A stretch of DNA of 25,722 bases from Actinomycetota bacterium (GTDB lineage: Bacteria > Actinomycetota > Actinomycetes > S36-B12 > UBA5976), in the NCBI GenBank assembly GCA_017853815.1, contig JAFMIT010000009.1:1-25722 (forward strand). The letters are read 5' to 3'. Position numbers and translations under genes: made by a program. The notes below the pieces were generated by a model. The model was not told the DNA's origin, made no database searches, and saw only the letters and a program-made list of their open reading frames with translations. Each line of letters begins with the position of its first letter. The stretch's first letter is position 1. This document shows, piece after piece, positions 7,725-16,181 of the stretch.

Positions 7725-9233
7725 CTAGTGACGTTCTGGCTTCACAAGCGGGAACAAAATGGTTTCGCGGATGCCAAGACCGCTCAACGCCATCAACAAT
7801 CGGTCGACACCCATACCGACGCCACCCATTGGAGGGGCGCCGTATTCGAGTGCACGTAAGAAGTCCTCATCGAGACGCATCGCCTCGACATCGCCTCGGG
7901 CCGCAAGTGCCGCCTGAGTGACAAGCCGCTCCCGCTGAATTACTGGATCGACAAGTTCTGAGTAGCCAGTTGCAAGCTCGAACCCATCGACATACAGATC
8001 CCACTTTTCGACGACGCCTGATTCAGTGCGATGATCGCGAACTAGTGGAGAAGTGTCCACCGGGAAATCGCGAACGAACGTCGGGCCATCGAAAGTGTCG
8101 CTCACATAGTGCTCAAAAAGCTCTTCGACAAACTTGCCGTGCACCCAAGTCTTTTCGGGCTTAATGCCAGCCGCTTTCGCTAGCTCTACAAGCCGCTCAA
8201 TCGGTGTCGTCGGCGTGATTTCTTCGCCCAGTGCTTCGCTCACCGCAGGGAACATCGAGACTGAGCGCCATTCGCCACCAAGATCATGCACACTGCCATC
8301 GAAGTGGGTGACCTGCAATGAACCATGAACAGCAAGAGCTGCGTTCTGAATCAGCTTCTTCGTGAAATCTGCCATGTCGTTGTAGTCCGCATACGACTGG
8401 TAGAACTCAAGCATCGCAAACTCGGGCGAGTGGGTTGAGTCGGCGCCTTCGTTGCGGAAGTTGCGATTAATTTCGTACACCCGCTCAAGCCCACCAACAA
8501 CGCAGCGCTTGAGGAAGAGCTCGGGAGCAATGCGCAGGAAAAGCTGAATGTCGAAGGCATTCGAATGCGTCGAAAACGGCCGCGCAGCAGCACCACCGTG
8601 CAATGTCTGGAGCATCGGAGTTTCGACTTCGACGTAATCCGCTTGCGCAAAAGTCTCACGCAGCGAGTTGAGAGCGAGTGGACGCATTCGCGCCATCTGC
8701 CGGGCTTCAGGACGCATAATCAGATCGACGTAACGTTGACGAACGCGAGTCTCTTCACTCAGCGGCTTGTGGGCTACCGGCAGTGGCCGCAGCGCCTTCG
8801 AAACCATCGTCCAAGAATCGGCAAGCACCGACAATTCGCCACGGCGAGAAGAAATCACTTCACCCGTTACACCAACAAAATCACCGATGTCGACGAGTGA
8901 CTTCCAGCTCGCAAGACCATCTTCGCCGACTTTGTCGAGACTGAGCATCGCTTGAATCTCAGTACCATCGCCGTCGCGTACCGTCGCGAAGCACAACTTG
9001 CCGGTGTTGCGAACGAAGATGACTCGGCCAGAAATGGAATGCACAACGCCTGTGGTCGCGTCTACCTCGAGGTTTGGGAACTGCGCCCGCACTTCGCCGA
9101 TGGTGGCGGTGCGCGCGAAGGTCACGGGATAGGGCTCAATGCCTTCGTCGAGCAAGCGCTCACGCTTGGAGTGGCGAACCTGCATTTGTTCGGGCAGGTC
9201 GTCCACTTCGATGTCTGGCGTCTGTTCACTCAC
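7725..9233 (-). CDS. lysS: Lysyl-tRNA synthetase, class II
   Basis: LysS charges tRNA-Lys with lysine. The 502 residues comprise an N-terminal OB-fold anticodon-binding domain (about 60-150, with ISGRVIFVRNTGKLCFATV) and a class II catalytic core. The core shows motif 2, RVYEINRNFRNEGADSTHSP followed by EFAMLEFYQSYADY, and the C-terminal motif 3 Arg in GMGVDRLLMALSG. The start is a GTG at 9233, 11 bases past the coaX stop. No strong Shine-Dalgarno is visible. TAGGCT, overlapping the coaX stop, lies eight bases before the GTG and could be an internal leaderless promoter. No T-box leader is present. The position after coaX matches known actinobacterial order. Confidence 0.97.
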   Translation of the reverse strand: MSEQTPDIEVDDLPEQMQVRHSKRERLLDEGIEPYPVTFARTATIGEVRAQFPNLEVDATTGVVHSISGRVIFVRNTGKLCFATVRDGDGTEIQAMLSLDKVGEDGLASWKSLVDIGDFVGVTGEVISSRRGELSVLADSWTMVSKALRPLPVAHKPLSEETRVRQRYVDLIMRPEARQMARMRPLALNSLRETFAQADYVEVETPMLQTLHGGAAARPFSTHSNAFDIQLFLRIAPELFLKRCVVGGLERVYEINRNFRNEGADSTHSPEFAMLEFYQSYADYNDMADFTKKLIQNAALAVHGSLQVTHFDGSVHDLGGEWRSVSMFPAVSEALGEEITPTTPIERLVELAKAAGIKPEKTWVHGKFVEELFEHYVSDTFDGPTFVRDFPVDTSPLVRDHRTESGVVEKWDLYVDGFELATGYSELVDPVIQRERLVTQAALAARGDVEAMRLDEDFLRALEYGAPPMGGVGMGVDRLLMALSGLGIRETILFPLVKPERH

Positions 9234-9244
9234 AGCGGCGCAGC

Positions 9245-10000
9245 CTACTGATTGCGCTCGAAAACGAGCCTCAGACCCGTGAGCGTCAGGTTGGGATCAT
9301 GGTGAGTAATGGTGCTCGACTCTGGGACCACGATGCCCGCTAAACCGCCGGTGGCAATCACGGTGTTGATCGGCTGCCCCAGCTCCGCCTTGATACGTTG
9401 GACAAGACCATCGACTTGACCCGCGAAACCATAAATCGCACCTGACTGCAACGCCTCGACCGTGTTCTTGCCGATGACATTTTTGGGCTTAATGATTTCG
9501 ACTTTGCGAAGTTGAGCCGCACGGTTGGCTAGAGCTTCGATTGAAATCTCAACACCTGGAGCAAGAGCGCCACCCAGAAATTCGCCCTTCTCGGAGACAA
9601 CATCAAGATTCGTCGACGTGCCAAAGTCCACCACAATGGCTGGCCCGCCGTACGTCGTGAAAGCGGCGAGCGTGTTGACGATGCGGTCGGCTCCAACTTC
9701 TTTGGGGTTGTCCGTCAGGATCGGGACGCCAGTTTTGGTTCCAGGTTCCACCACGACGTGCTGAATATCGCCGTAATAGCGATTGAGCATTGTCCGCATC
9801 TCGCGCAGAACTGCGGGAACAGTCGAACAGAGCGCCACACCTGTGATGGATTCTGACTGCAGTAGGCCTTTGAATTTCAGTGCAAGCTCGTCTGCGGGTG
9901 TACGTGCGTCGGTCGCAATTCGCCACGACTTCGTGAGCTGGTCTCCCTCAAAAAGACCAAGCACTGTGTTGGTATTGCCAACATCAACAGTCAACAGCAT
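9245..10000 (-). CDS. coaX: Type III pantothenate kinase
   Basis: CoaX phosphorylates pantothenate to 4'-phosphopantothenate, the first committed step of coenzyme A synthesis. At 251 residues it is normal for the family (acetate/sugar kinase fold). The phosphate-binding DVGNTNT is at 6-12, GADRIVNT at about 103-110 and the second phosphate motif DFGTST at 125-130. The ATG lies two bases after the nadC stop. The run GGGGGAG at the end of nadC serves as a clear Shine-Dalgarno five bases upstream, so the two genes are coupled. It uses the product of PanC encoded upstream in the same operon. Confidence 0.96.
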   Translation of the reverse strand: MLLTVDVGNTNTVLGLFEGDQLTKSWRIATDARTPADELALKFKGLLQSESITGVALCSTVPAVLREMRTMLNRYYGDIQHVVVEPGTKTGVPILTDNPKEVGADRIVNTLAAFTTYGGPAIVVDFGTSTNLDVVSEKGEFLGGALAPGVEISIEALANRAAQLRKVEIIKPKNVIGKNTVEALQSGAIYGFAGQVDGLVQRIKAELGQPINTVIATGGLAGIVVPESSTITHHDPNLTLTGLRLVFERNQ

Positions 10001-10002
10001 GG

Positions 10003-10944
10003 CTACTCCCCCTGCTCGTCGCGCGCTGGTGTCACAGCGTCATACAAGTCCGCACCGATATCCAAAATCGGCGACGAGTGCGTCAAGGCGCCGACAGCGA
10101 TGTAATCCACGCCAGTCTCTGCATAAGCGCGAGCCTTATCGAGAGTGATACCACCGCTCGCTTCGAGCTTGGCACGGCCTGCGTTCCACTCCACAGCTTC
10201 GCGTACCTGCTCCACCGTAAAATTATCGAGAAGGACTAAATCTGCGCCAGCAGCAACCACTTCGTGCAGTTGAGTCATCGAATCGACCTCGACTTCGACT
10301 GCGACTTCAGGGAATTTCCGGCGCACAGCTGCGAAAGCTTCAACCACACCGCCAGCAGCAACGATGTGATTGTCTTTGATGAGCGCCGCATCCGAAAGTG
10401 ACATCCGATGATTTTCACCGCCGCCACAGGTGACCGCGTACTTCTCCATCTTGCGCATGCCTGGCGTCGTCTTGCGAGTATCGCGCACTTTGGCGCCAGT
10501 GCCTTCGATTTCTCGGACCCATTCCTGCGTGGCGGTGGCGATTCCAGACAAGTGACAGAGGAAGTTCAACGCAGTGCGTTCGGCCGTGAGCAGCGACAAC
10601 GTGGACCCTGTCGCGCGAACAATCACATCGCCCGCATTCACTGCGACTCCGTCAGGCACCACAACATCAACCTGTGCTTCGTGACGAGACACCAGGTCGA
10701 ATACGGCTGCCGCGACAATGGCGCCGCTAACAATGCCCGGCTTGCGAGCCGTAAGTTCCATTGTTGATTGCTGATCGGCAGGCACTGTCGACACCGACGT
10801 GACGTCGACGCCGCCATCGAGATCTTCGGTAATCGCGAGCGTGATCAGACTTGTGACTTCATACATGTCCAAGCCGACGCGACGAAGGCGCAAGGCATGG
10901 TCAGTGCTCACAATTTCGGGCAACCAATGGGGACGATTCGTCAT
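10003..10944 (-). CDS. nadC: Nicotinate-nucleotide pyrophosphorylase (quinolinate phosphoribosyltransferase)
   Basis: NadC converts quinolinate and PRPP to nicotinate mononucleotide, releasing CO2, in de novo NAD synthesis. The 313 residues include the typical ERTALNFLCHLSGIAT (122-137), the substrate loop DTRKTTPGMRKMEKYA (155-170), GGGENHR and KDNHI (from Lys190). The extension of about 25 residues before the conserved domain is somewhat long; an internal ATG at residue 27 (GLDMYEV) is a conceivable later start. The ATG at 10944 is preferred because it forms a TAATG overlap with the nadB stop, so translation is coupled. Confidence 0.96.
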   Translation of the reverse strand: MTNRPHWLPEIVSTDHALRLRRVGLDMYEVTSLITLAITEDLDGGVDVTSVSTVPADQQSTMELTARKPGIVSGAIVAAAVFDLVSRHEAQVDVVVPDGVAVNAGDVIVRATGSTLSLLTAERTALNFLCHLSGIATATQEWVREIEGTGAKVRDTRKTTPGMRKMEKYAVTCGGGENHRMSLSDAALIKDNHIVAAGGVVEAFAAVRRKFPEVAVEVEVDSMTQLHEVVAAGADLVLLDNFTVEQVREAVEWNAGRAKLEASGGITLDKARAYAETGVDYIAVGALTHSSPILDIGADLYDAVTPARDEQGE

Positions 10945-12605
10945 TACAGAACTTCCTTCATGTTTGGAACTTGTGGCACGGTTTCAAAACTGATGCTGAG
11001 AACGCCGTCACGATCTGCTCGCAGACAAACGCGCTTGAGCCATTCACTACGCGACTCTGGAAAATCTTCACGCCAGTGCGAACCGCGAGTTTCTTCGCGC
11101 GTTAATGCCCCCAGCGCAAGCGCTGTCGAAACTGCGTGAAGATTCGTCAGCTCCCACGTCTCAGTGCAAGCAGTGATGTCGAGGTCCGAGTCAGCGATTG
11201 GTTCCAAGACTTTCAAAGTCCGCAAAATCGACTCTCGACTCCGCAAAACTCCGACGCCTTCAGTCATCGCGTATTGCAACATGAGCCGAAGTTCATCATC
11301 AAGCACTCGAGACGTTGCTGTCCGCGCAACAAATGGACGCCGCTCAGGCAGTCCCGCTGCGAGCACTGCACCAATCCGCTCAGCAAACACGAGGCCCTCT
11401 AACAGCGAGTTGCTCGCGAGTCGATTCGCGCCGTGCACTCCTGTACATGCGACTTCGCCGCAGGCAAAAAGCCCAGGAACGGACGTGCGGCCGTACAGAT
11501 CTGTGCGCACTCCACCAGAGTGGTAATGCTGTGCCGGTGCAACAGGAATGAGTGCCGTTCGCGGATCAATTCCGTGCTGCGCCAAACTCTCGAAGATCGA
11601 AGGAAAACGCACTGGCCATTCATCGCCAATCGCACGCGCGTCAAGCCAAACATGTGGAACTTTGGACGTCATCATGTGGCGCATGATGGCTTTCGCTACC
11701 ACATCACGCGGTGCCAGATCGGCGAGCGGATGGACACCCTGCATGATGCGATTGCCGTCGTCATGGACCAGCACCGCGCCTTCGCCACGCACCGCCTCGC
11801 TGATGAGCGGTTGTTGACCTTCGGCGTTTGGTCCTACATAGAGAACAGTCGGATGAAATTGAACGAACTCAACGTCGGCCACAACCGCTCCGGCGCGCAA
11901 CGCCAGTGCGATGCCATCACCCGTCGCGACGCGCGGGTTCGTCGATTGAGAAAAGACCTGGCCGATGCCGCCAGTCGCGAGAATGACAGCTGGCGCTAAA
12001 ACAGCACCCACACCATCGCGCTGTCCTTCGCCCATCACGTGCAACGTCACACCCTGCGCCGCACCAGTGGCATCTTGGAGAAGATCAAGAACAAGCGCAT
12101 GCTCAATGAGTTCAATCCCAGAATCGTTGGCGACAGCATCAACCAATGCTCGTGAAATCTCCGCTCCAGTCGCGTCTCCACCCGCGTGGGCAATCCGGTC
12201 GCGATGGTGTCCACCTTCACGTGTCAACGCAATTTCACCGTCATCGGTGGTATCGAAACGGGCACCGCGAGCGATTAATCGCCGTATCGCATCAGGTCCC
12301 TCAGACACGAGTATGCGAACCGCATCAGGATCACAGAGACCAGCACCAGCAACGACTGTGTCTTTCCAGTGCGCATCTGGAGAGTCATCAGGATCAAGCG
12401 CTGCCGCAATACCGCCCTGAGCCCACCGAGTTGAGCCGTCGTTCACCACAGACTTCGTGACAATCATGACGCTCAGTCCGCTCTGGCGCGCCTGAATGGC
12501 TGCTGTCAGACCCGCGACGCCACTTCCAATAATCACGACGTCTGCACGCGCGAACCAACCCGGTTCAGCAGCGCGTAGTCGAGGCACGATGCGCGGCGAG
12601 GTCAT
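10944..12605 (-). CDS. nadB: L-aspartate oxidase
   Basis: NadB is the FAD enzyme that oxidises L-aspartate to iminoaspartate, the first step of de novo NAD synthesis. The 553 residues include the dinucleotide fold VVIIGSGVAGLTAA (GSGVAGL at 27-33), RWAQGGIAAAL, the catalytic-region VRGEGAVLVHDDGNRIM, and the C-terminal FAD-binding ACGEVACTGVHGANRLASNS. The active-site residues of the succinate-dehydrogenase/NadB group are present. The ATG at 12605 overlaps the panC stop by four bases (ATGA), and the gene overlaps nadC by one base at its end. The quinolinate synthase gene nadA is absent here, so the pathway must be completed elsewhere. Confidence 0.96.
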   Translation of the reverse strand: MTSPRIVPRLRAAEPGWFARADVVIIGSGVAGLTAAIQARQSGLSVMIVTKSVVNDGSTRWAQGGIAAALDPDDSPDAHWKDTVVAGAGLCDPDAVRILVSEGPDAIRRLIARGARFDTTDDGEIALTREGGHHRDRIAHAGGDATGAEISRALVDAVANDSGIELIEHALVLDLLQDATGAAQGVTLHVMGEGQRDGVGAVLAPAVILATGGIGQVFSQSTNPRVATGDGIALALRAGAVVADVEFVQFHPTVLYVGPNAEGQQPLISEAVRGEGAVLVHDDGNRIMQGVHPLADLAPRDVVAKAIMRHMMTSKVPHVWLDARAIGDEWPVRFPSIFESLAQHGIDPRTALIPVAPAQHYHSGGVRTDLYGRTSVPGLFACGEVACTGVHGANRLASNSLLEGLVFAERIGAVLAAGLPERRPFVARTATSRVLDDELRLMLQYAMTEGVGVLRSRESILRTLKVLEPIADSDLDITACTETWELTNLHAVSTALALGALTREETRGSHWREDFPESRSEWLKRVCLRADRDGVLSISFETVPQVPNMKEVL

Positions 12606-13441
12606 CGGACTAACCCCAGCGTGAGTGGTGCGTTGTCTATCAAGCGCACTCCACCAAGAGTGACAGCCACAAGTGCGCGAGCTTCGCCGGTCGTCGGTGC
12701 CTCTCCAAGGTCCGTGCCACGGATGTCGAAATAGTCGACCACAACTGCAGGCTCGCTGGAGAGAACCTCAAGCCCTGCAGCAATCGCGGCATCAGCACCT
12801 GAGCTTGCTACAGACGCAGCGGCAGCGAGCGAGCGCGAAATCACGGAGGCAATTCTCCGCTCCTCGGCCGACAGATGCACATTGCGGCTCGACATCGCAA
12901 GACCATCAGTTTCACGCACCGTCGGTACGCCAACGATGTTCACGTCGAGCTGCGCATCAGCAACCATCTGACGGACAACAACTACCTGTTGAAAATCCTT
13001 TTCGCCGAAGCAGCTGACATCTGGCTCAGTGATGGTGATCAATCGGTGCACCACTGTTGCGACCGCATCAAAATGTCCAGGACGACTCTTGCCTTCGAGA
13101 ACTGTCCCGAGCTCACCCGCAGAAAACTGTGGCAGCACTACGTCAGCGGGCATCATTTCTTCGACCGATGGCGCAAACACCACATCAACGCCATTTCGCT
13201 CGCAGAGTGCGATGTCGGCATCGAGGGTGCGCGGATAGTTCTCAAGATCGCTCGCATCCCCAAACTGTGTGGGGTTCACAAAAATGCTCACGACCAGCAG
13301 ACCATCTGCGCCAATGAGCTGTCGGCACTCACGCATCAACTGCGCATGCCCTTCGTGCAAAGCGCCCATGGTAAAAACCGCACCGCGTCGGGCTTCGTGA
13401 CTCAGTGCCTTCATCTCTTCGACAGTAGTAATAACTCTCAT
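12602..13441 (-). CDS. panC: Pantothenate synthetase (pantoate--beta-alanine ligase)
   Basis: PanC joins pantoate and beta-alanine with ATP hydrolysis to AMP, giving pantothenate. The 279 residues are typical. Seen are MGALHEGH (25-32, HIGH-like nucleotide-binding motif), VSIFVNPTQF, the pantoate region GKSRPGHFDAV, FGEKDFQQ and LAMSSRN (KMSKS-like, about 181-187). The ATG at 13441 overlaps the upstream DUF2520 gene stop by four bases, and the panC stop overlaps nadB in the same way. panB, panD and a canonical panE are not in the window. Its product is the substrate of CoaX encoded three genes downstream. Confidence 0.97.
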   Translation of the reverse strand: MRVITTVEEMKALSHEARRGAVFTMGALHEGHAQLMRECRQLIGADGLLVVSIFVNPTQFGDASDLENYPRTLDADIALCERNGVDVVFAPSVEEMMPADVVLPQFSAGELGTVLEGKSRPGHFDAVATVVHRLITITEPDVSCFGEKDFQQVVVVRQMVADAQLDVNIVGVPTVRETDGLAMSSRNVHLSAEERRIASVISRSLAAAASVASSGADAAIAAGLEVLSSEPAVVVDYFDIRGTDLGEAPTTGEARALVAVTLGGVRLIDNAPLTLGLVR

Positions 13442-14316
13442 CGAGAAATCACCCGGCGCAAATCTTCTGCTTGTTGAGACGAGATGCGGTGTCCAGACAA
13501 GGCGGATTCAACAGTCGCGAGAGCGAGTTGTTGGTAGGTCTCAAACATCGATGTCCCGACCAGCGCATCCATGTGATGGCGCACTGTTTCGACATCACCT
13601 CGTGAAATCGGACCTGTCAGTCCCGCTACTCCAAGCCCGAGTGCATTCTCAATCGCCGCTTGGACTAGAGGCTCAAGGAAAACATTAGGTTCATCAATAC
13701 CAATCGCATTGAGCAGAGCAATGCTTTCTGCGAGCAAGGTATTGAGGTGGTTCGATGCGTGCGCCAAAGCCGCGTGGTACTTGATGCGATGCTGATCCTC
13801 AAGCCAAACCGGTGTGCCACCCATTTCAAGGACCAACGCCTCGGCTGCGTATCGCCATTCTTCGCGCGTCGTCACAGCAAAAGGACACGCACGCAACCGA
13901 TCATGATCGGTGGCACTTCCCGTAAAAGTCATCGCGGGATGGAGTGCCATACAAATAGCGCCTTGTGACATGGCAGGTTCAAACACGCCTAGGCCGTACC
14001 GGCCACTGGTGTGAATCACAAACTGCCCGGATCGAAAGCCAACCGTCTTCGCGATTCCACTGATGACGGTCGCGAGCTCATCGTCGGGAATGGAAATCAG
14101 TACCAAGTCACTCGACGCAACAACGTCTTCGATGGAAGAGATGTCTGTCGCGGGTAACCAATGATGGACCCGAGCGACCGAGGCTGCGGAGGTGGCATGC
14201 GCCGAAACGATGGGATGTTGAGCGATTTGGAGAGCGCGAGCTAAGGGGATGCCTACTCGGCCAGCGCCTACCAGTCCGACTCGAAGTCGCGGAGGCGTCA
14301 CTCGTGCTGAGTCCAT
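13438..14316 (-). CDS. Rossmann-like/DUF2520 oxidoreductase, possible PanG-type ketopantoate reductase
   Basis: This 292-residue protein is predicted to be an NAD(P)-dependent oxidoreductase. It has an N-terminal Rossmann fold with VGLVGAGRVG (13-22), a second nucleotide-domain stretch DLVLISIPDDEL, and a helical C-terminal DUF2520 half (HAALAHASNHLNTLLAESI). This layout resembles 6-phosphogluconate-dehydrogenase-like reductases. The matching gene precedes panC in M. tuberculosis (Rv3603c), and the ATGA overlap with panC implies a linked role. The Francisella enzyme PanG, an alternative ketopantoate reductase encoded near panC, is to my memory of a similar architecture, so a role in making pantoate is a reasonable inference but not shown. 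The ATG at 14316 lacks a clear Shine-Dalgarno; GATTGT six bases upstream could be a leaderless -10. Confidence 0.85.
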   Translation of the reverse strand: MDSARVTPPRLRVGLVGAGRVGIPLARALQIAQHPIVSAHATSAASVARVHHWLPATDISSIEDVVASSDLVLISIPDDELATVISGIAKTVGFRSGQFVIHTSGRYGLGVFEPAMSQGAICMALHPAMTFTGSATDHDRLRACPFAVTTREEWRYAAEALVLEMGGTPVWLEDQHRIKYHAALAHASNHLNTLLAESIALLNAIGIDEPNVFLEPLVQAAIENALGLGVAGLTGPISRGDVETVRHHMDALVGTSMFETYQQLALATVESALSGHRISSQQAEDLRRVISR

Positions 14317-14358
14317 CTACCCACAATCCGTTCCAAGCCCTTGCGGGTCTCGTGCGGT

Positions 14359-14374
14359 GGCATCGGGCGATGCC
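14359..14374 (-). other. Hairpin between bldC and the panC operon
   Basis: GGCATC (14359-14364) and GATGCC (14369-14374) form a perfect 6-bp stem with a 4-nt loop, ten bases past the bldC stop. No T-run follows on either strand. It may be a tail-less terminator or an mRNA 3'-end hairpin for bldC, separating it from the DUF2520-panC operon. Confidence 0.35.
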
Positions 14375-14383
14375 GAGAGAAGG

Positions 14384-14653
14384 TTACTCGGGGATGATGG
14401 TCGATGAATCGCACATCAGCACGGTCGCGCATCGCGGACATTGGTGCTGAACGACTGGGCGTGCACGGCGCGAAGTGCTGTTCATCAGCGCTTCGACATC
14501 TGCTGCCCGATAGCGACGATGGCCGCTTGGAAGAACGATGGGAGTGAGGCGGCCCGTTTTAGCCCAACGAGTCACAGTTTTGGGATCGACCTTGAAGAGA
14601 AGTGCAACCTCACGAGGGCGCAACATGCGCTCTGCTTCTGGTAGCCCGGCCAT
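14384..14653 (-). CDS. bldC: BldC-type MerR-like DNA-binding regulator with Cys-containing C-terminal tail
   Basis: BldC is a small winged-helix protein that in Streptomyces delays differentiation by binding DNA repeats. This 89-residue protein carries the family signature VDPKTVTRWAKTGRLT followed by SGHRRYRAADVEAL (residues about 22-56). The ATG at 14653 is chosen because GGAGG lies five bases upstream; that GGAGG is inside the first codons of the alternative upstream ATG at 14665. Unlike the roughly 68-residue Streptomyces protein, it has an extra tail with HQCPRC and a further Cys (H70, C72, C75, C81) that could form a small metal knuckle. In Streptomyces bldC lies by the purF-purM region, as here. 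In a non-sporulating lineage the role is likely general regulation. Confidence 0.9.
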   Translation of the reverse strand: MAGLPEAERMLRPREVALLFKVDPKTVTRWAKTGRLTPIVLPSGHRRYRAADVEALMNSTSRRARPVVQHQCPRCATVLMCDSSTIIPE

Positions 14654-14872
14654 AAGAACCTCCATCTAGTGGTTGAACTTTAGGAAACCTTTACCTTTCG
14701 CGCGCGTTATGGGCGCTTTCTGTCGGTAAACATTGGGCAAACGAGTGAGAAAAATGCCCCGAAACGGACTTTCTTGCCCTCGCCACTGTTCATGACCGTT
14801 TTGCTGACTAACATTCGCCCTCGTTGCTAAAGGCAACACAATCCTTCGATTAAGTCATCAAGGGGGCTAGCC
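14654..14872. promoter_or_regulatory. Divergent intergenic region of bldC and DUF3073
   Basis: This 219-bp gap holds both 5' ends and must carry both promoters. For DUF3073, TTGCTG (14801-14806) and TGCTAA (14825-14830) are a possible -35/-10 pair with an 18-nt spacer. A small hairpin, GTTGC (14823-14827) with GCAAC (14833-14837), overlaps the -10. No convincing -10/-35 pair was found for bldC. No open frame or RNA gene was recognised. Confidence 0.35.
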
Positions 14873-15085
14873 ATGGGACGTGGCCGGCAAAAAGCAAAGC
14901 AGGCGAAAGTCGCGCGCGAACTCAAATACAACAGTGGCTCCACTGACTTTGAGGCACTCCAAGCGGAACTTAGCTCTGCTCGACCAAACCCTGATGCAGG
15001 ATCCGATTTTGAGGGTGATGTCGAACCCGACTACTCGGCCTGGATTGATGATGAGGACGAAGACGAAGAGGACGAAGACCAGTAG
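14873..15085 (+). CDS. DUF3073 small acidic-tailed protein
   Basis: This small actinobacterial protein of unknown function has 70 residues. The conserved start MGRGRQKAKQAKVARELKY is the DUF3073 hallmark. It is followed by TDFEALQAEL, DYSAWIDD and an almost pure Asp/Glu tail (about 59-70). A very basic head and very acidic tail suggest binding to a nucleic acid or a basic partner, but no function is established. AAGGGGG lies six bases before the ATG as Shine-Dalgarno. It is convergent with purM with only four bases between the stops; this neighbourhood is common in actinobacteria. The identity is firm, the role unknown. Confidence 0.92.
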   Translation: MGRGRQKAKQAKVARELKYNSGSTDFEALQAELSSARPNPDAGSDFEGDVEPDYSAWIDDEDEDEEDEDQ

Positions 15086-15089
15086 CCGC

Positions 15090-16181
15090 TTAGTGCAGGC
15101 TGACTGCTCCGCCTTTTCCACCCTTGGCGGCAGCGTCTCCCGTTTCACCGTCACGACGAGTTCGTACTGAGCCGATTTCTTTCGCGACGATTCCCAGATT
15201 CGACAATTCACTCACCGCAGTCGATGCAGAAGACGCATCGACAATCGCCACCATGCCAAGACCCATGTTGAACGTTTTTTCCATCTCAGCTTGAGTCACT
15301 CCACCGATGTCCGAAATCAATCCGAACACCGCTGGAACTTCCCATGCTGAGCGATCAATGTCAGCCGCGAGTTCGGTCGGGAGCACGCGAGCAATGTTGG
15401 CCGCAATACCGCCACCTGTGATGTGCGAGAAAGTGTGCAAGTGCGCGCCGAGCGCCTTCATCAAAGCTAGGCACTGCAAAGAATAAATACGGGTAGGTTC
15501 AAGTAGCTCTTCACCGAGCGTTCGACCCAGGTCGTCGATGTGCGTGTGAAGATCAAGTCCCGCGCGCTGGCCTGACTCACCGAGCAGAACATGGCGAGCG
15601 AGGGAATAGCCGTTGGAGTGGAGACCAGAAGATGCCATGCTGATGATGACGTCACCTTCGCGCACCCGATCCGCCCCGAGAAGTTCGTCCGCTTCGACCG
15701 CACCAGTGCCGGCGCCCGCGATGTCGTACTCGCCGGGCTTCATGACCCCCGGGTGTTCAGCCGTCTCGCCGCCGAGCAACGCCATGCCAGCCTGACGACA
15801 GCCTTCTGCTACACCGCGAACAATGTCCGCAACCACATGCGGCTCGACTTTGCCAGTCGCGATGTAGTCGGTCAAGAACAATGGTTCTGCGCCGCACACC
15901 ACGATGTCGTCCGCGATCATCGCCACCAGATCGATGCCGATGGTGTGATGAATCCCAAGCTTCTGTGCGACCACGACTTTGGTGCCGACACCGTCTGTAC
16001 CTGTCGCGAGCAGAGGGCGCTTGAACTTTGTGAGCGCGGAGGCATCAAAGAGACCTGCGAACCCGCCAAAGTCACCAACCACCTCAGGCCGAGAAGCAGC
16101 GAGCACGCTCGCTTTCATCAACGCGACCGCGTGTTCTCCAGCTTCGACATCAACGCCAGCAGCTGCATAAGAATTGCTCAC
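15090..16181 (-). CDS. purM: Phosphoribosylformylglycinamidine cyclo-ligase (AIR synthetase)
   Basis: PurM closes FGAM to aminoimidazole ribotide with ATP, the fifth step of de novo purine synthesis. The 363 residues match the family and are related in fold to PurL. Visible are GTDGVGTKV (near 62-70), MIADDIVVCGAEPLFLTDYI, LLGGETAEHPGVM and the C-terminal FNMGLGMVAIV. The start is a GTG at 16181 that overlaps the purF stop by four bases (GTGA), with GAGG five bases upstream. It is the last gene of the minus-strand run and meets DUF3073 tail to tail, so no terminator can fit between the two stop codons. Confidence 0.97.
   Translation of the reverse strand: MSNSYAAAGVDVEAGEHAVALMKASVLAASRPEVVGDFGGFAGLFDASALTKFKRPLLATGTDGVGTKVVVAQKLGIHHTIGIDLVAMIADDIVVCGAEPLFLTDYIATGKVEPHVVADIVRGVAEGCRQAGMALLGGETAEHPGVMKPGEYDIAGAGTGAVEADELLGADRVREGDVIISMASSGLHSNGYSLARHVLLGESGQRAGLDLHTHIDDLGRTLGEELLEPTRIYSLQCLALMKALGAHLHTFSHITGGGIAANIARVLPTELAADIDRSAWEVPAVFGLISDIGGVTQAEMEKTFNMGLGMVAIVDASSASTAVSELSNLGIVAKEIGSVRTRRDGETGDAAAKGGKGGAVSLH

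Noticed and set aside
7723..9260. T-box or lysine riboswitch for lysS
   Set aside because: lysS starts 11 nt after coaX, so there is no room for a leader, and no T-box motif was seen.
14654..14665. Upstream ATG of bldC at 14665
   Set aside because: Its first codons contain GGAGG, which acts as Shine-Dalgarno for the ATG at 14653; the upstream ATG has none.
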